The notes beneath the pieces are model-generated. The model ran no database searches, was not told the DNA's origin, and saw nothing but the letters and a program-made list of their open reading frames with translations. DNA of 64,000 bases from Aureibaculum algae. GTDB lineage: Bacteria; Bacteroidota; Bacteroidia; Flavobacteriales; Flavobacteriaceae. Numbering within the stretch: the stretch's first letter is position 1; every line of letters starts with the position of its first letter. Of this stretch, positions 56,498 through 64,000 are shown in pieces. A program made the translations under genes and the position numbers. The stretch covers positions 3,548,501 to 3,612,500 of the forward strand of contig NZ_CP040749.1 in assembly GCF_006065315.1 (NCBI RefSeq), in the 5' to 3' direction.

Positions 56498-57334
56498 TTA
56501 TTTATTTATAAAAAAAGGAGAATCTACCCAAGCTTCTTTTAAAAATTGAAACTGCTCTAAATGAAATTTAGAAGGAGATTCGCCACAGTATCTTTTAAAA
56601 TCTTTTGAAAAATGAGCAAAATCATAAAAATTAAATAAGGCACTCAAGGTTTTGTAATCATGCTTATTATTGGACTGCATTTCGGCAAATAAATAATTAA
56701 ACCGAACAATTCGATTGTAGGATGATGGCGTAATACCCACCATTAATTTGAACTTTTTTTGTAAATAGCGTTCGCTGATATTCAGTTGTTCAGCAATTTC
56801 TTTTACAGAACAACAACCTTTCCCTTTTTGGAATAAAGTTATCGCGGTATCAACAACACATGATTTGTAAGAACTATTTTTAAGCTGTTTTAGTAATAGG
56901 TTTTCAACAAGTTGGACGCGGTCTTCCACTTTATTCTTCGCTTTATAAACAAAAGTAAAGTCCTTCAAAGTATTATTTAATAGAATTCTGGTGTCCATCG
57001 GATTATTGACTAAATGGAGCATATCAAATCCGAAGAGCTTATATAATCCTGTAGGATTGAACACTGCACCTGTCAATTCAACAACTTCATCATCTGAAGT
57101 TAGCATGTATTTTGCTGTTTGTTGACCAATAGTATAAAATTCATCCGGTGTAATTTCTTTATCATAAATGCTACCTTTAAACCTTCCTGTAAATTGAAAA
57201 ACCATAAAGCCCGTACCACTTGGCAATGACATTTCCGTAATACCATCCGTATAGTTATTACGCTCCCATTTTATAGAATATAGTTGGGTTATGTAAGGTT
57301 TCAGGCTTATATGTGGCTCGTAGGTTGTTAGCAT
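56498..57334 (-). CDS. AraC-family transcriptional regulator
   Basis: 278 residues. The N-terminal about 155 residues form a cupin-like sensor (EPHISLKPYITQLYSIKWERN, SLPSGTGFMVFQFTGRFKG). The C-terminal about 100 residues carry the two helix-turn-helix units of AraC proteins (SVKEIAEQLNISERYLQKKFKLMVGITPSSYNRIVRF and LFNFYDFAHFSKDFKRYCGESPSKF). It is a single-gene unit; its targets are unknown. It lies outside the GTTAACC cluster. Confidence 0.9.
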   Translation of the reverse strand: MLTTYEPHISLKPYITQLYSIKWERNNYTDGITEMSLPSGTGFMVFQFTGRFKGSIYDKEITPDEFYTIGQQTAKYMLTSDDEVVELTGAVFNPTGLYKLFGFDMLHLVNNPMDTRILLNNTLKDFTFVYKAKNKVEDRVQLVENLLLKQLKNSSYKSCVVDTAITLFQKGKGCCSVKEIAEQLNISERYLQKKFKLMVGITPSSYNRIVRFNYLFAEMQSNNKHDYKTLSALFNFYDFAHFSKDFKRYCGESPSKFHLEQFQFLKEAWVDSPFFINK

Positions 57335-57392
57335 TTTTAAAAGTAGTAAAAAAAATATGTTTTAAATACTAGTTGTTAACTTAAAAAAATTG

Positions 57393-57992
57393 TTATTCTT
57401 TATCAAAGGTTCTTTCAGATAATAACCGAAACGTCTTTCTATGATGGTCTGTTATTCCGAACGTACTAATGGCTAACCGATGCTGTTTTGTAGGATACCC
57501 TTTATTTTGTTTCCAATTGTAGTGCGGAAAATCATTGTGAAGTTTTTTCATATATTCATCGCGGTAGGTTTTTGCCAATACTGACGCTGCAGCTATACTC
57601 ATAAATTTACTATCACCCTTTACAATAGTTTCATGTGGTATTTCTTTATACGGATTGAATTTATTACCATCTACAATTATATATTCAGCTTTTAAGGAGA
57701 GTTGATCTATAGCCTGATGCATTGCCAAAATAGAACTCTGTAAAATATTTATTTCATCAATTTTATCTTGCCAAACAAAGCTAACGGCATACGCTAAAGC
57801 ATTTTCCTCAATGAAGGGTCTTAATTGAACGCGTTGCTTTTCAGTCAACTGCTTTGAATCATTAAGAAAAGAATGTTTAAATTTTTTGGGCAAAATTACG
57901 GCGGCTGCCACAACTGGCCCTGCCAAGCAACCTCTACCTGCTTCATCTGTACCTGCTTCTAATGTAAAGCCTGAATAATTTAATTGTAACAT
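57393..57992 (-). CDS. rnhB: Ribonuclease HII
   Basis: 199 residues. The family signature [23 protein letters not shown] (about 13-35) carries the first two metal-binding acidic residues (Asp-Glu). IIVDGNKF supplies the next Asp, and [25 protein letters not shown] the last, with the usual helix. It cuts RNA at ribonucleotides embedded in DNA. Its stop codon is 58 bp from the AraC-type gene start, and it diverges from the porin gene. Confidence 0.96.
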   Translation of the reverse strand: MLQLNYSGFTLEAGTDEAGRGCLAGPVVAAAVILPKKFKHSFLNDSKQLTEKQRVQLRPFIEENALAYAVSFVWQDKIDEINILQSSILAMHQAIDQLSLKAEYIIVDGNKFNPYKEIPHETIVKGDSKFMSIAAASVLAKTYRDEYMKKLHNDFPHYNWKQNKGYPTKQHRLAISTFGITDHHRKTFRLLSERTFDKE

Positions 57993-58072
57993 ATAATAAT
58001 CCTTCTATAGTTATAGTATAATGTATCAAAAATACCACGAAATTTTGGCAAAATTTTATCAAACAATTATTT

Positions 58073-58080
58073 TACCTTTG
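58073..58080 (+). promoter_or_regulatory. -7 element of the putative porin gene
   Basis: TACCTTTG, an exact TAnnTTTG match, 16 bp before the ATG at 58097. The nearest upstream TTG (58045-58047) is 25 nt away, longer than usual. Confidence 0.5.
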
Positions 58081-58096
58081 TCGCAATTATAAGTTT

Positions 58097-60067
58097 ATGC
58101 AAAAATACTTTTTTTTACTATTAACCCTTTGCTTCAGCTTTGGTATACACTCTCAAATTAACCCTATTAATTCACCAAGAGGAATTAATGGAGAAGATCT
58201 TTCAGAAAGAGACTCTGTAAGAGATAATCGTATGATTGATGTGCAACTAAGTGGAAAAACACATTATACCGATTATAAAAAAATTTCTTATGAAGGAGAT
58301 ACCACTTATATTGATACTACCTTAACAATAAATAAAGATTATATATTTAATTTTTTACGTAAAGATAATTTTGAATTATTAGCTTTTCAAAATCAAGGAC
58401 AAACTTTTAATAGTTTAGGCTATGATTTTTCTGAAGTTTCATTATTTCCTGAAATGGGAAATAGAGCCATGCATTTTAACTATTACGAAATAGAAGACAT
58501 CAACTATTATAAGGTACCTACTCCCACTTCTGAATTAGCCTACAGAACCGGCTTGGAGCAAGGTCAATTTTTAGATGCACTATTAACTTTTAACACCTCT
58601 GAACGTCAAAATATTTCTATTGCTTATAAAGGATTACGTTCCTTAGGAAAATACAGAAGTACTTTAAGTAGCCATGGTAACATGCGTTTTACATATAGTT
58701 ATCAAACTAAAAATGATGCCTACAATTTAAATGCTCATATAACGGCACAAGACCTATCAAATCAAGATAATGGGGGATTACCAGAGTTATCTTTATCCTA
58801 TTTTGAAAGTAAAGATCCTAATTTTAGTGATAGAGGTAGATTAGAAACAAATTTTGAAGACGGGTTAAGCTCCTTACGTGGAAATAGGTATTATTTAGAT
58901 CACAATTATAAAATTTGGCAACGAAATGATACGGTACGTCATAAAAAGAGTTATTTAAAAGTTGGGCATATTTTCAATTACGAACGCAAACATTATTACT
59001 TCACACAAACGGCTGCAAATAGTATTTTTGGAGATGCCTTTGATACAAGTATTGCTGATAAATTAAACTATATTACATTAAAAAATGAAGGCTTTGTTGC
59101 TTTAAAATCGCCTTTGGTATTGGGTGAACTACAATTTAAAGCAACACATTTTAATTACAATTACAATTATAATAGTGCCGTTTATTTTGGTGATGATTTA
59201 GTTCCTTCATCAATAAAAGGGAATTCTGTTTCTATTGGTGGAGCGTGGCAAACCAATTTTAAGAAATTCAACATAAATGTTGAAACCGCAACAACATTAT
59301 CTGGAGACCTTGTTGGTAATTATTTTAAGGGTTCTGCTGAATATAAGCAAGACAGTCTTTTTACTTTTAAAGGCACATTATTGACAAACAGTAAATCACC
59401 AAACTTAAATTTTGAATTAAATCAAAGTAATTATATCAATTTCAATTGGTCTGGAAGCTTAAAAAATGAACGTACAAGGACCTTATTATTCGATTTAAAA
59501 TCTGATAGAATTTTAAACGCTTCTGCACAAATTACACAAATAGATAATTACGCCTATTTTGGAGACACTGCTACTGTCGGTTTTACTTCTCCTAGTCAGA
59601 CAGATTTTACTGTAAATTACCTTAAATTAAAAATATCTAAAGAATTACGATTGGGTAAATTTGCATTAGATAATACTATAATGTATCAAAAAGTAGCCCA
59701 AGGAAGTTCTGTTTTTAGAGTACCTGAGTTAGTCACTAGAAATACCTTATACTTTGCTGATCATTTATTTAAAGGTGATCCTTTATACCTTCAAACTGGC
59801 GTAACATTAAACTATTTTACAAAATATTATGCCAATAGCTATAACCCTGTATTATCAGAATTTTATTTACAAAACGAACAGGAAATTGGTGGTTACCCCG
59901 TTTTAGATTTTTTTATAAATGCACAAGTACAACGCACTAGACTTTATCTAAAATTTGAGCACTTTAATTCTAGTTTTAGTAAAACAGCAGATTATTATTC
60001 AGCACCAAATTATCCCTATAGAGATTTTGTTATTCGATTTGGTTTGGTTTGGAATTTCTTTATTTGA
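58097..60067 (+). CDS. Putative porin, large outer-membrane beta-barrel
   Basis: 656 residues with signal peptide 1-19 (FGIHSQ). A charged N-terminal stretch precedes many amphipathic strands with Tyr/Phe girdles (for example FKATHFNYNYNYNSAVYFGDDL, RTRLYLKFEHFNSSF), ending LVWNFFI with a terminal aromatic pair. It matches the large putative-porin family that flavobacteria often carry next to rnhB. The ligand is unknown. The gene's last 8 bases overlap the 3' end of the convergent antiporter gene. Confidence 0.8.
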   Translation: MQKYFFLLLTLCFSFGIHSQINPINSPRGINGEDLSERDSVRDNRMIDVQLSGKTHYTDYKKISYEGDTTYIDTTLTINKDYIFNFLRKDNFELLAFQNQGQTFNSLGYDFSEVSLFPEMGNRAMHFNYYEIEDINYYKVPTPTSELAYRTGLEQGQFLDALLTFNTSERQNISIAYKGLRSLGKYRSTLSSHGNMRFTYSYQTKNDAYNLNAHITAQDLSNQDNGGLPELSLSYFESKDPNFSDRGRLETNFEDGLSSLRGNRYYLDHNYKIWQRNDTVRHKKSYLKVGHIFNYERKHYYFTQTAANSIFGDAFDTSIADKLNYITLKNEGFVALKSPLVLGELQFKATHFNYNYNYNSAVYFGDDLVPSSIKGNSVSIGGAWQTNFKKFNINVETATTLSGDLVGNYFKGSAEYKQDSLFTFKGTLLTNSKSPNLNFELNQSNYINFNWSGSLKNERTRTLLFDLKSDRILNASAQITQIDNYAYFGDTATVGFTSPSQTDFTVNYLKLKISKELRLGKFALDNTIMYQKVAQGSSVFRVPELVTRNTLYFADHLFKGDPLYLQTGVTLNYFTKYYANSYNPVLSEFYLQNEQEIGGYPVLDFFINAQVQRTRLYLKFEHFNSSFSKTADYYSAPNYPYRDFVIRFGLVWNFFI

Positions 60068-61547
60068 TTTCCTTACCAGCCAGCATTCTAATTTTTATAT
60101 TGAATGCCGCAAAAATTAATGTCATAAAAGGACTTAACCAATTAAAAATTGCATAGATAAAATACTCACCTACACCAACACCTAAAACACTAGATTGATA
60201 AGCTCCACAAGTATTCCATGGTATTAAAACTGAGGTTACCGTACCTGAATCTTCTAAAGTTCTACTTAAATTCTCAGGTGCTAAACCTTTATCTTCATAA
60301 GCTTTTTTAAACATTTTTCCAGGTATTACTATGGCTAAATACTGATCTGAAGCTACAATATTTAAACCTAAACAACTTACTACTGTTGCCGAAAATAAGC
60401 CAAAAACTGAAGATGCCAAACTTAATAAGGCTTTCGTAATTCTGGCCAATGCACCTATGCCATCCATTACACCACCAAAAACCATAGCACAAATAATTAA
60501 AAATATAGTCCATAGCATACCTTCCATACCTCCAGAACTAAATAATTCATTCAATTTTTCATTTGTTGTTACAATTTCAGTATCTACAAACACCGCATTA
60601 ATAATAGATTGAAAATTACTTTCAGACAAATTACTTAAAATATCTGACTGAAAAATAAAAGCAAAAACAGCAGCTAATAACACCCCTGCACTTAAGGCTA
60701 TCAAAGGTTTTGTTTTTAATAAAATCAACGTAATTACTGTTAAGGGGACAATAAACAAATAAGGTGATATATGAAAGGTAGATTTTATAGTATCCAATAA
60801 ATTACTTACGTCTGCATTACCATTAGTTTCTATTGTAGCACTTAGTATTCCAAACACAATTAAAGTTATTATAATTGTCGGTACTGTTGTAATTGACATG
60901 TATTTTATATGCGTAAACAAATCTGTGCCTGCCATGGCAGGAGCAAGATTTGTAGTATCACTTAAAGGTGACATTTTATCACCAAAATAAGCTCCTGAAA
61001 TTACAGCACCAGCAATCATTCCTGTAGGAATTCCCAGTGCAGTACCAATACCAACTAGGGCGATACCTACTGTGGCCGAAGTTGTCCAAGAACTACCAGT
61101 TGCTATTGAAATTACCGCAGCGATAACAACCGAAGCTGGTAAAAATATACTGGGACTTAATAATTGAAGGCCATAATACACCATTGCTGGAATAACCCCA
61201 CTTACCAACCAAGTACCAGCCAAAGCACCAACCAAAAACAAAATCATAATGGGAACAAAAACACTTTTCCAGTTTTCCCAAATTTCGGTAAGCATTATAT
61301 TTAAAGGAACTTTATTGTAAAAACCCACTATAGCAGCTATACCTCCACCAATGAGCAAAATAAACTGATTTGAATATTCACCCAACCATTCCCCTTCTTT
61401 ATAAAAAATATTATAGGCTAACAAGGCCATTAATATTAAAACAGGAGTCAAAGCTTCCCAAATATTAAGTTCTTTATTATCTATTATTTTGTTATGTGTA
61501 ACTTTAGAACTTATATCAATTTCAGAAATATTCTTTTCGTCTTCCAT
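60060..61547 (-). CDS. NhaC-family Na+/H+ antiporter
   Basis: 495 residues from the ATG at 61547 (MEDEKNISEIDI). The ATG at 61592 would add 15 hydrophobic residues and is less likely. About 11-12 transmembrane helices are visible. Family-typical stretches are GSSWTTSATVGIALVGIG, SGAYFGDKMSPLSDTTNLAPAMAGTDLF (acidic and polar ion-site residues) and SDQYLAIVIPGKMFK, then LSRTLEDSGTVTSVLIPWNTCGA. It exchanges Na+ (in some members malate/lactate) for protons across the inner membrane. It is a single gene, tail to tail with the porin gene. Confidence 0.9.
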   Translation of the reverse strand: MEDEKNISEIDISSKVTHNKIIDNKELNIWEALTPVLILMALLAYNIFYKEGEWLGEYSNQFILLIGGGIAAIVGFYNKVPLNIMLTEIWENWKSVFVPIMILFLVGALAGTWLVSGVIPAMVYYGLQLLSPSIFLPASVVIAAVISIATGSSWTTSATVGIALVGIGTALGIPTGMIAGAVISGAYFGDKMSPLSDTTNLAPAMAGTDLFTHIKYMSITTVPTIIITLIVFGILSATIETNGNADVSNLLDTIKSTFHISPYLFIVPLTVITLILLKTKPLIALSAGVLLAAVFAFIFQSDILSNLSESNFQSIINAVFVDTEIVTTNEKLNELFSSGGMEGMLWTIFLIICAMVFGGVMDGIGALARITKALLSLASSVFGLFSATVVSCLGLNIVASDQYLAIVIPGKMFKKAYEDKGLAPENLSRTLEDSGTVTSVLIPWNTCGAYQSSVLGVGVGEYFIYAIFNWLSPFMTLIFAAFNIKIRMLAGKEIK

Positions 61548-61693
61548 TAGGTTGGTTTTGTACTGTAATATTACGAAAAATACTAAAGACAATAAAAGGG
61601 TATTAGCATGTTAAATCCAAAAAGTCAAACTTACTCACTACCAATGAGTTAAAATTTTATTATTATCTTTAATGCAAACTAAACTAATTTATT

Positions 61694-62326
61694 ATGAACT
61701 TTTCAAAAAAAAATCACGAACATCAAAAGAGCAATTCTTTAATTGTGAATCAAAAATCTATTATTTATTTTACCCTTGGAATACTTGTAATGAGTACCGT
61801 TGCTTTTATTAAAGTTGAAAATAAAACTACCAAAAACACTAAGGTAAAAGCATATATGGAAGTAATAAGCAGCTCTAAGGCGTATACACTTCAAATAGCA
61901 GAGGCTATGCCTGCCGATAAATATACATTTAAACCAACGGACTCTGTAAGAAGCTTTGGAGAACAAATGGCTCATATTGCCACTTCGTCAAAATTTTTAA
62001 TTGCATTATTTGTAAAGGGAGAACCAATGCCAAGTCAAGAAGATTTCGCTGCTGCCGCAAAAATGGAAAAGGATATGGGAACTTCGAAAGAAGCCTGTTT
62101 AAAAGCGATTTCCGAATCTTATAATTTGGTTATTTCTACCTTTCAAAACATGAGTGATGAACAATTGGATGAAACATTTGTAGTTCCTTTTGATCCGCAA
62201 CAACCTGCTTTTGCAAAAGAAAAAGCATTTCAATTTATTGGTGAGCATACAGCACATCATAGAGGGCAAGCATTGGTATCTTTAAGAATGCAAGGCATTA
62301 AATCACCTGAATACAAGTTGTATTAA
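61694..62326 (+). CDS. DinB-like protein with N-terminal membrane anchor
   Basis: 210 residues. A polar start is followed by a hydrophobic segment (IIYFTLGILVMSTVAFIKV, about 23-41). The rest is a four-helix DinB-like bundle, with metal-site candidates in FGEQMAHIATSSKF and IGEHTAHHRGQALV. Family members are thiol transferases or of unknown function. The anchor suggests an envelope location. The gene ends at a bidirectional terminator. Confidence 0.82.
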   Translation: MNFSKKNHEHQKSNSLIVNQKSIIYFTLGILVMSTVAFIKVENKTTKNTKVKAYMEVISSSKAYTLQIAEAMPADKYTFKPTDSVRSFGEQMAHIATSSKFLIALFVKGEPMPSQEDFAAAAKMEKDMGTSKEACLKAISESYNLVISTFQNMSDEQLDETFVVPFDPQQPAFAKEKAFQFIGEHTAHHRGQALVSLRMQGIKSPEYKLY

Positions 62327-62332
62327 AATTAG

Positions 62333-62366
62333 GAGACCGTTTGAAATTAAAATTTCAAACGGTCTC
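62333..62366. terminator. Bidirectional terminator (DinB-like / DUF6526)
   Basis: GAGACCGTTTGAAATT / AATTTCAAACGGTCTC, a perfect 16-bp stem with a 2-nt centre, between two converging genes. The last base is also the first base of the DUF6526 stop codon (CTA on the plus strand at 62366-62368). No long U tract follows in either direction. Confidence 0.65.
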
Positions 62367-62794
62367 TATATGCGGTAATAATCGCCTCTCCAGTTTTTTA
62401 CTAATTTCTTAATTTCTTTTTCCGATAATTTGTCGGCTACGGCTCTTTTTGCTAAATCTGGAAATTCTTCATCAGAAGCAAAACGAAGACCAATGATTTG
62501 ACGTGTCGTTAGGTTACTATCTAATGGTTTTCCTGATAAAACAAAATGTCTTAAATTTTCTTCTGCCCTGATAGCCCTATCTTGTGCTTTTAACGCAAAA
62601 GTACGAGCAAAAAGCATCGCCAATATTAAAAGAAGAGCAACCATTACTAATAAAGTGGCACTATAAAAATTTTGTTCCGATGATTTTACAACATTAACAA
62701 TGGTACCAATTAGTACGATTAAAGATAGTGGTATGGCAAAAAAATGATAAACTGGGCTAAAACGAGCGTGGTTTTTATAATTTTGAGAATTCAT
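62366..62794 (-). CDS. DUF6526 family membrane protein
   Basis: 142 residues with two transmembrane helices (about 19-38 and 44-65). A soluble C-terminal domain follows (FALKAQDRAIRAEENLRHFVLSGKPLDSNLTTRQIIGLRFASDEEFPDLAKRAV), with the pattern of DUF6526 proteins. Function unknown. The stop overlaps the bidirectional terminator. Confidence 0.8.
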   Translation of the reverse strand: MNSQNYKNHARFSPVYHFFAIPLSLIVLIGTIVNVVKSSEQNFYSATLLVMVALLLILAMLFARTFALKAQDRAIRAEENLRHFVLSGKPLDSNLTTRQIIGLRFASDEEFPDLAKRAVADKLSEKEIKKLVKNWRGDYYRI

Positions 62795-62860
62795 AAGGGT
62801 AACGTTTAGGTGAATTTAATGGTTTTAAACTTAAGAAAATAATTGTATTACATAAAAATA

Positions 62861-63952
62861 CTAAACCTTAATAAAAATCTTTCGCTTATACATAATGTAT
62901 CCTAAAACTAAATAGAAGGTTATTACCGTTAAAGCATACATTAGTGATGCTAATTTGTCAATTGAAATCCAACTGGTATAAAAGGTTTGATATAACCAGG
63001 AATGAATACTTTGGTTCTCCCCTATTTTTATAAGATAGAACGTTTTTGCTATAAAACTTGATAAGAAAAATATGGTAATGGCATTACTTCCTACATATTT
63101 AAATATAGTGCCCATTTTTATTTTTTTAACATCTGTCACATAATAAACCAAGGCTAAAATTAGTGTTGCCCAACCACTTGTTACGAGCACAAAACTACTT
63201 GACCATAGCGCTTTATTTAACGGAAACCAAAGACTCCATATATACCCAGTGCATAATAAAACAGCAGCGGTAATTAATAAAAATTGCGTTTTCTTGAGTT
63301 CTTTGGAAGCCAATACCTTCCCTATTAAAATTCCTATAATAGAGGTAACAATGGCGGGTAACGTACTTAACAAACCTTCTGGATCATAATCATCTTTCCA
63401 CATATGATTACCCAATACATTTAAATCAATATAGTTTGCCCAATTATTAGAAGCTCTATCAAAAGTGGGTATGGAACCATCAGGTAATGGAACAAAGCCT
63501 AAAAACAACCAGTAACCTATTAAAATCAATAGACCAATAGCAAATAACTTCTTCCAATCAAAATTGAGAAATAAAATCGCCGCAATAAAAAACACGACAC
63601 CTATTCTTTGTAAAACACCAGGAAACCTTAGTGATTCAAAACTTTTAAAAAACGGAAAATAAGGCAAAAACCATCCTAAGAATAAGCCTAAGCCTATTAA
63701 TTTTAAACTTCTAATGGTTATTTTTTTATAAGTTAACCAAGTATTGGGCTTGTTTTTATACGCGTAAGAAATTGAAATACCAACAATAAATAAAAAGAAA
63801 GGAAAAACCAAATCAGTTGGTGTCAATCCATGCCATTCTGCATGCATAAGTGGTGGATAAATACTCCCCCAACTTCCTGGATTATTCACCATAATCATAG
63901 CAACTATGGTTAAACCCCTTAGAATATCTACAGATTCAACTCTATTTTTCAT
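62861..63952 (-). CDS. DUF5009 / NagX-type acyltransferase membrane protein
   Basis: 363 residues, about 10 transmembrane helices. The opening RVESVDILRGLTIVAMIMVNNPGSW and HAEWHGLTPTDLVFPFFLFIVGIS match the bacterial relatives of heparan-alpha-glucosaminide N-acetyltransferase, which contain a membrane-embedded His. The predicted role is transfer of an acetyl group to amino sugars across the membrane, or a transport-linked variant; it is not proven for bacterial members. The upstream region to the window end shows no further gene. Confidence 0.85.
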   Translation of the reverse strand: MKNRVESVDILRGLTIVAMIMVNNPGSWGSIYPPLMHAEWHGLTPTDLVFPFFLFIVGISISYAYKNKPNTWLTYKKITIRSLKLIGLGLFLGWFLPYFPFFKSFESLRFPGVLQRIGVVFFIAAILFLNFDWKKLFAIGLLILIGYWLFLGFVPLPDGSIPTFDRASNNWANYIDLNVLGNHMWKDDYDPEGLLSTLPAIVTSIIGILIGKVLASKELKKTQFLLITAAVLLCTGYIWSLWFPLNKALWSSSFVLVTSGWATLILALVYYVTDVKKIKMGTIFKYVGSNAITIFFLSSFIAKTFYLIKIGENQSIHSWLYQTFYTSWISIDKLASLMYALTVITFYLVLGYIMYKRKIFIKV

Positions 63953-64000
63953 GATTTAAAAAGTTATAATTATTTCTTTTTAAAACCTAGTTTATGCCCC

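Overview
The window comes from an AT-rich member of the Bacteroidota, most likely a (marine) Flavobacteriaceae. The support is: start codons preceded by A-rich DNA with no Shine-Dalgarno (SD) sequence; promoters of the TTG-N19-TAnnTTTG type (best example upstream of the tRNA-tuf operon, 21841-21870); proteins with type IX secretion C-terminal sorting domains; many SPII lipoproteins; and an rpsU gene that alone carries a textbook SD. The genus cannot be fixed from the sequence alone.

Layout. 1-8.2 kb: the 3' end of hutI, a cell-wall amidase, a porin, an FKBP lipoprotein, ftcD (with hutI, part of histidine degradation), a GNAT protein and two membrane proteins. 8.2-23.4 kb: the core information-processing block on the minus strand. 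In order of transcription it runs rpsU, xerC-type recombinase, hpf; then tRNA-Thr/Tyr/Gly/Thr, tuf, tRNA-Trp, secE, nusG, rplK-rplA-rplJ-rplL, rpoB, rpoC and a DUF3467 gene, closed by a strong terminator at 8217-8248. Structured RNA elements sit between tuf and tRNA-Trp, between rplL and rpoB, and between rpoB and rpoC. 23.5-36.2 kb: a zinc metalloprotease lipoprotein, an SLC13 transporter, a secreted arylsulfotransferase-like protein, a methyltransferase, a WG-repeat protein, lysS, a small YqaE/Pmp3 membrane protein (33404-33562), a lipoprotein, lipB and an NdpA-like nucleoid protein. 36.3-40.6 kb: surface proteins (S74-autoprocessed fibre-like protein, T9SS substrate, lipoprotein, NHL-propeller lipoprotein).

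40.7-56.4 kb is the most unusual part. It holds an ECF sigma factor (51557-52126), a single-pass anti-sigma-like TPR protein (52126-52851), a membrane-anchored TPR-CHAT caspase-like protein (52855-55608, convergent), and about a dozen small exported proteins: paired outer-membrane barrels, paired YD-repeat proteins, kelch/propeller lipoproteins, an OmpA-type protein and a duplicated lipoprotein pair. Nine copies of one bipartite element, GTTAACC-N15-CATTAA, all with exactly 15 nt between the boxes, precede the first gene of each transcription unit, including the sigma gene itself. I infer that this is the promoter of the local ECF sigma and that the cluster is one self-contained envelope regulon. 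One member (42873-43466) is broken by a single in-frame TAG, probably from a TGG tryptophan codon.

56.5-64 kb: AraC-type regulator, rnhB, a large putative porin, an NhaC-type antiporter, a DinB-like protein, DUF6526 and DUF5009-type membrane proteins. No rRNA, CRISPR array, insertion sequence or prophage was seen.
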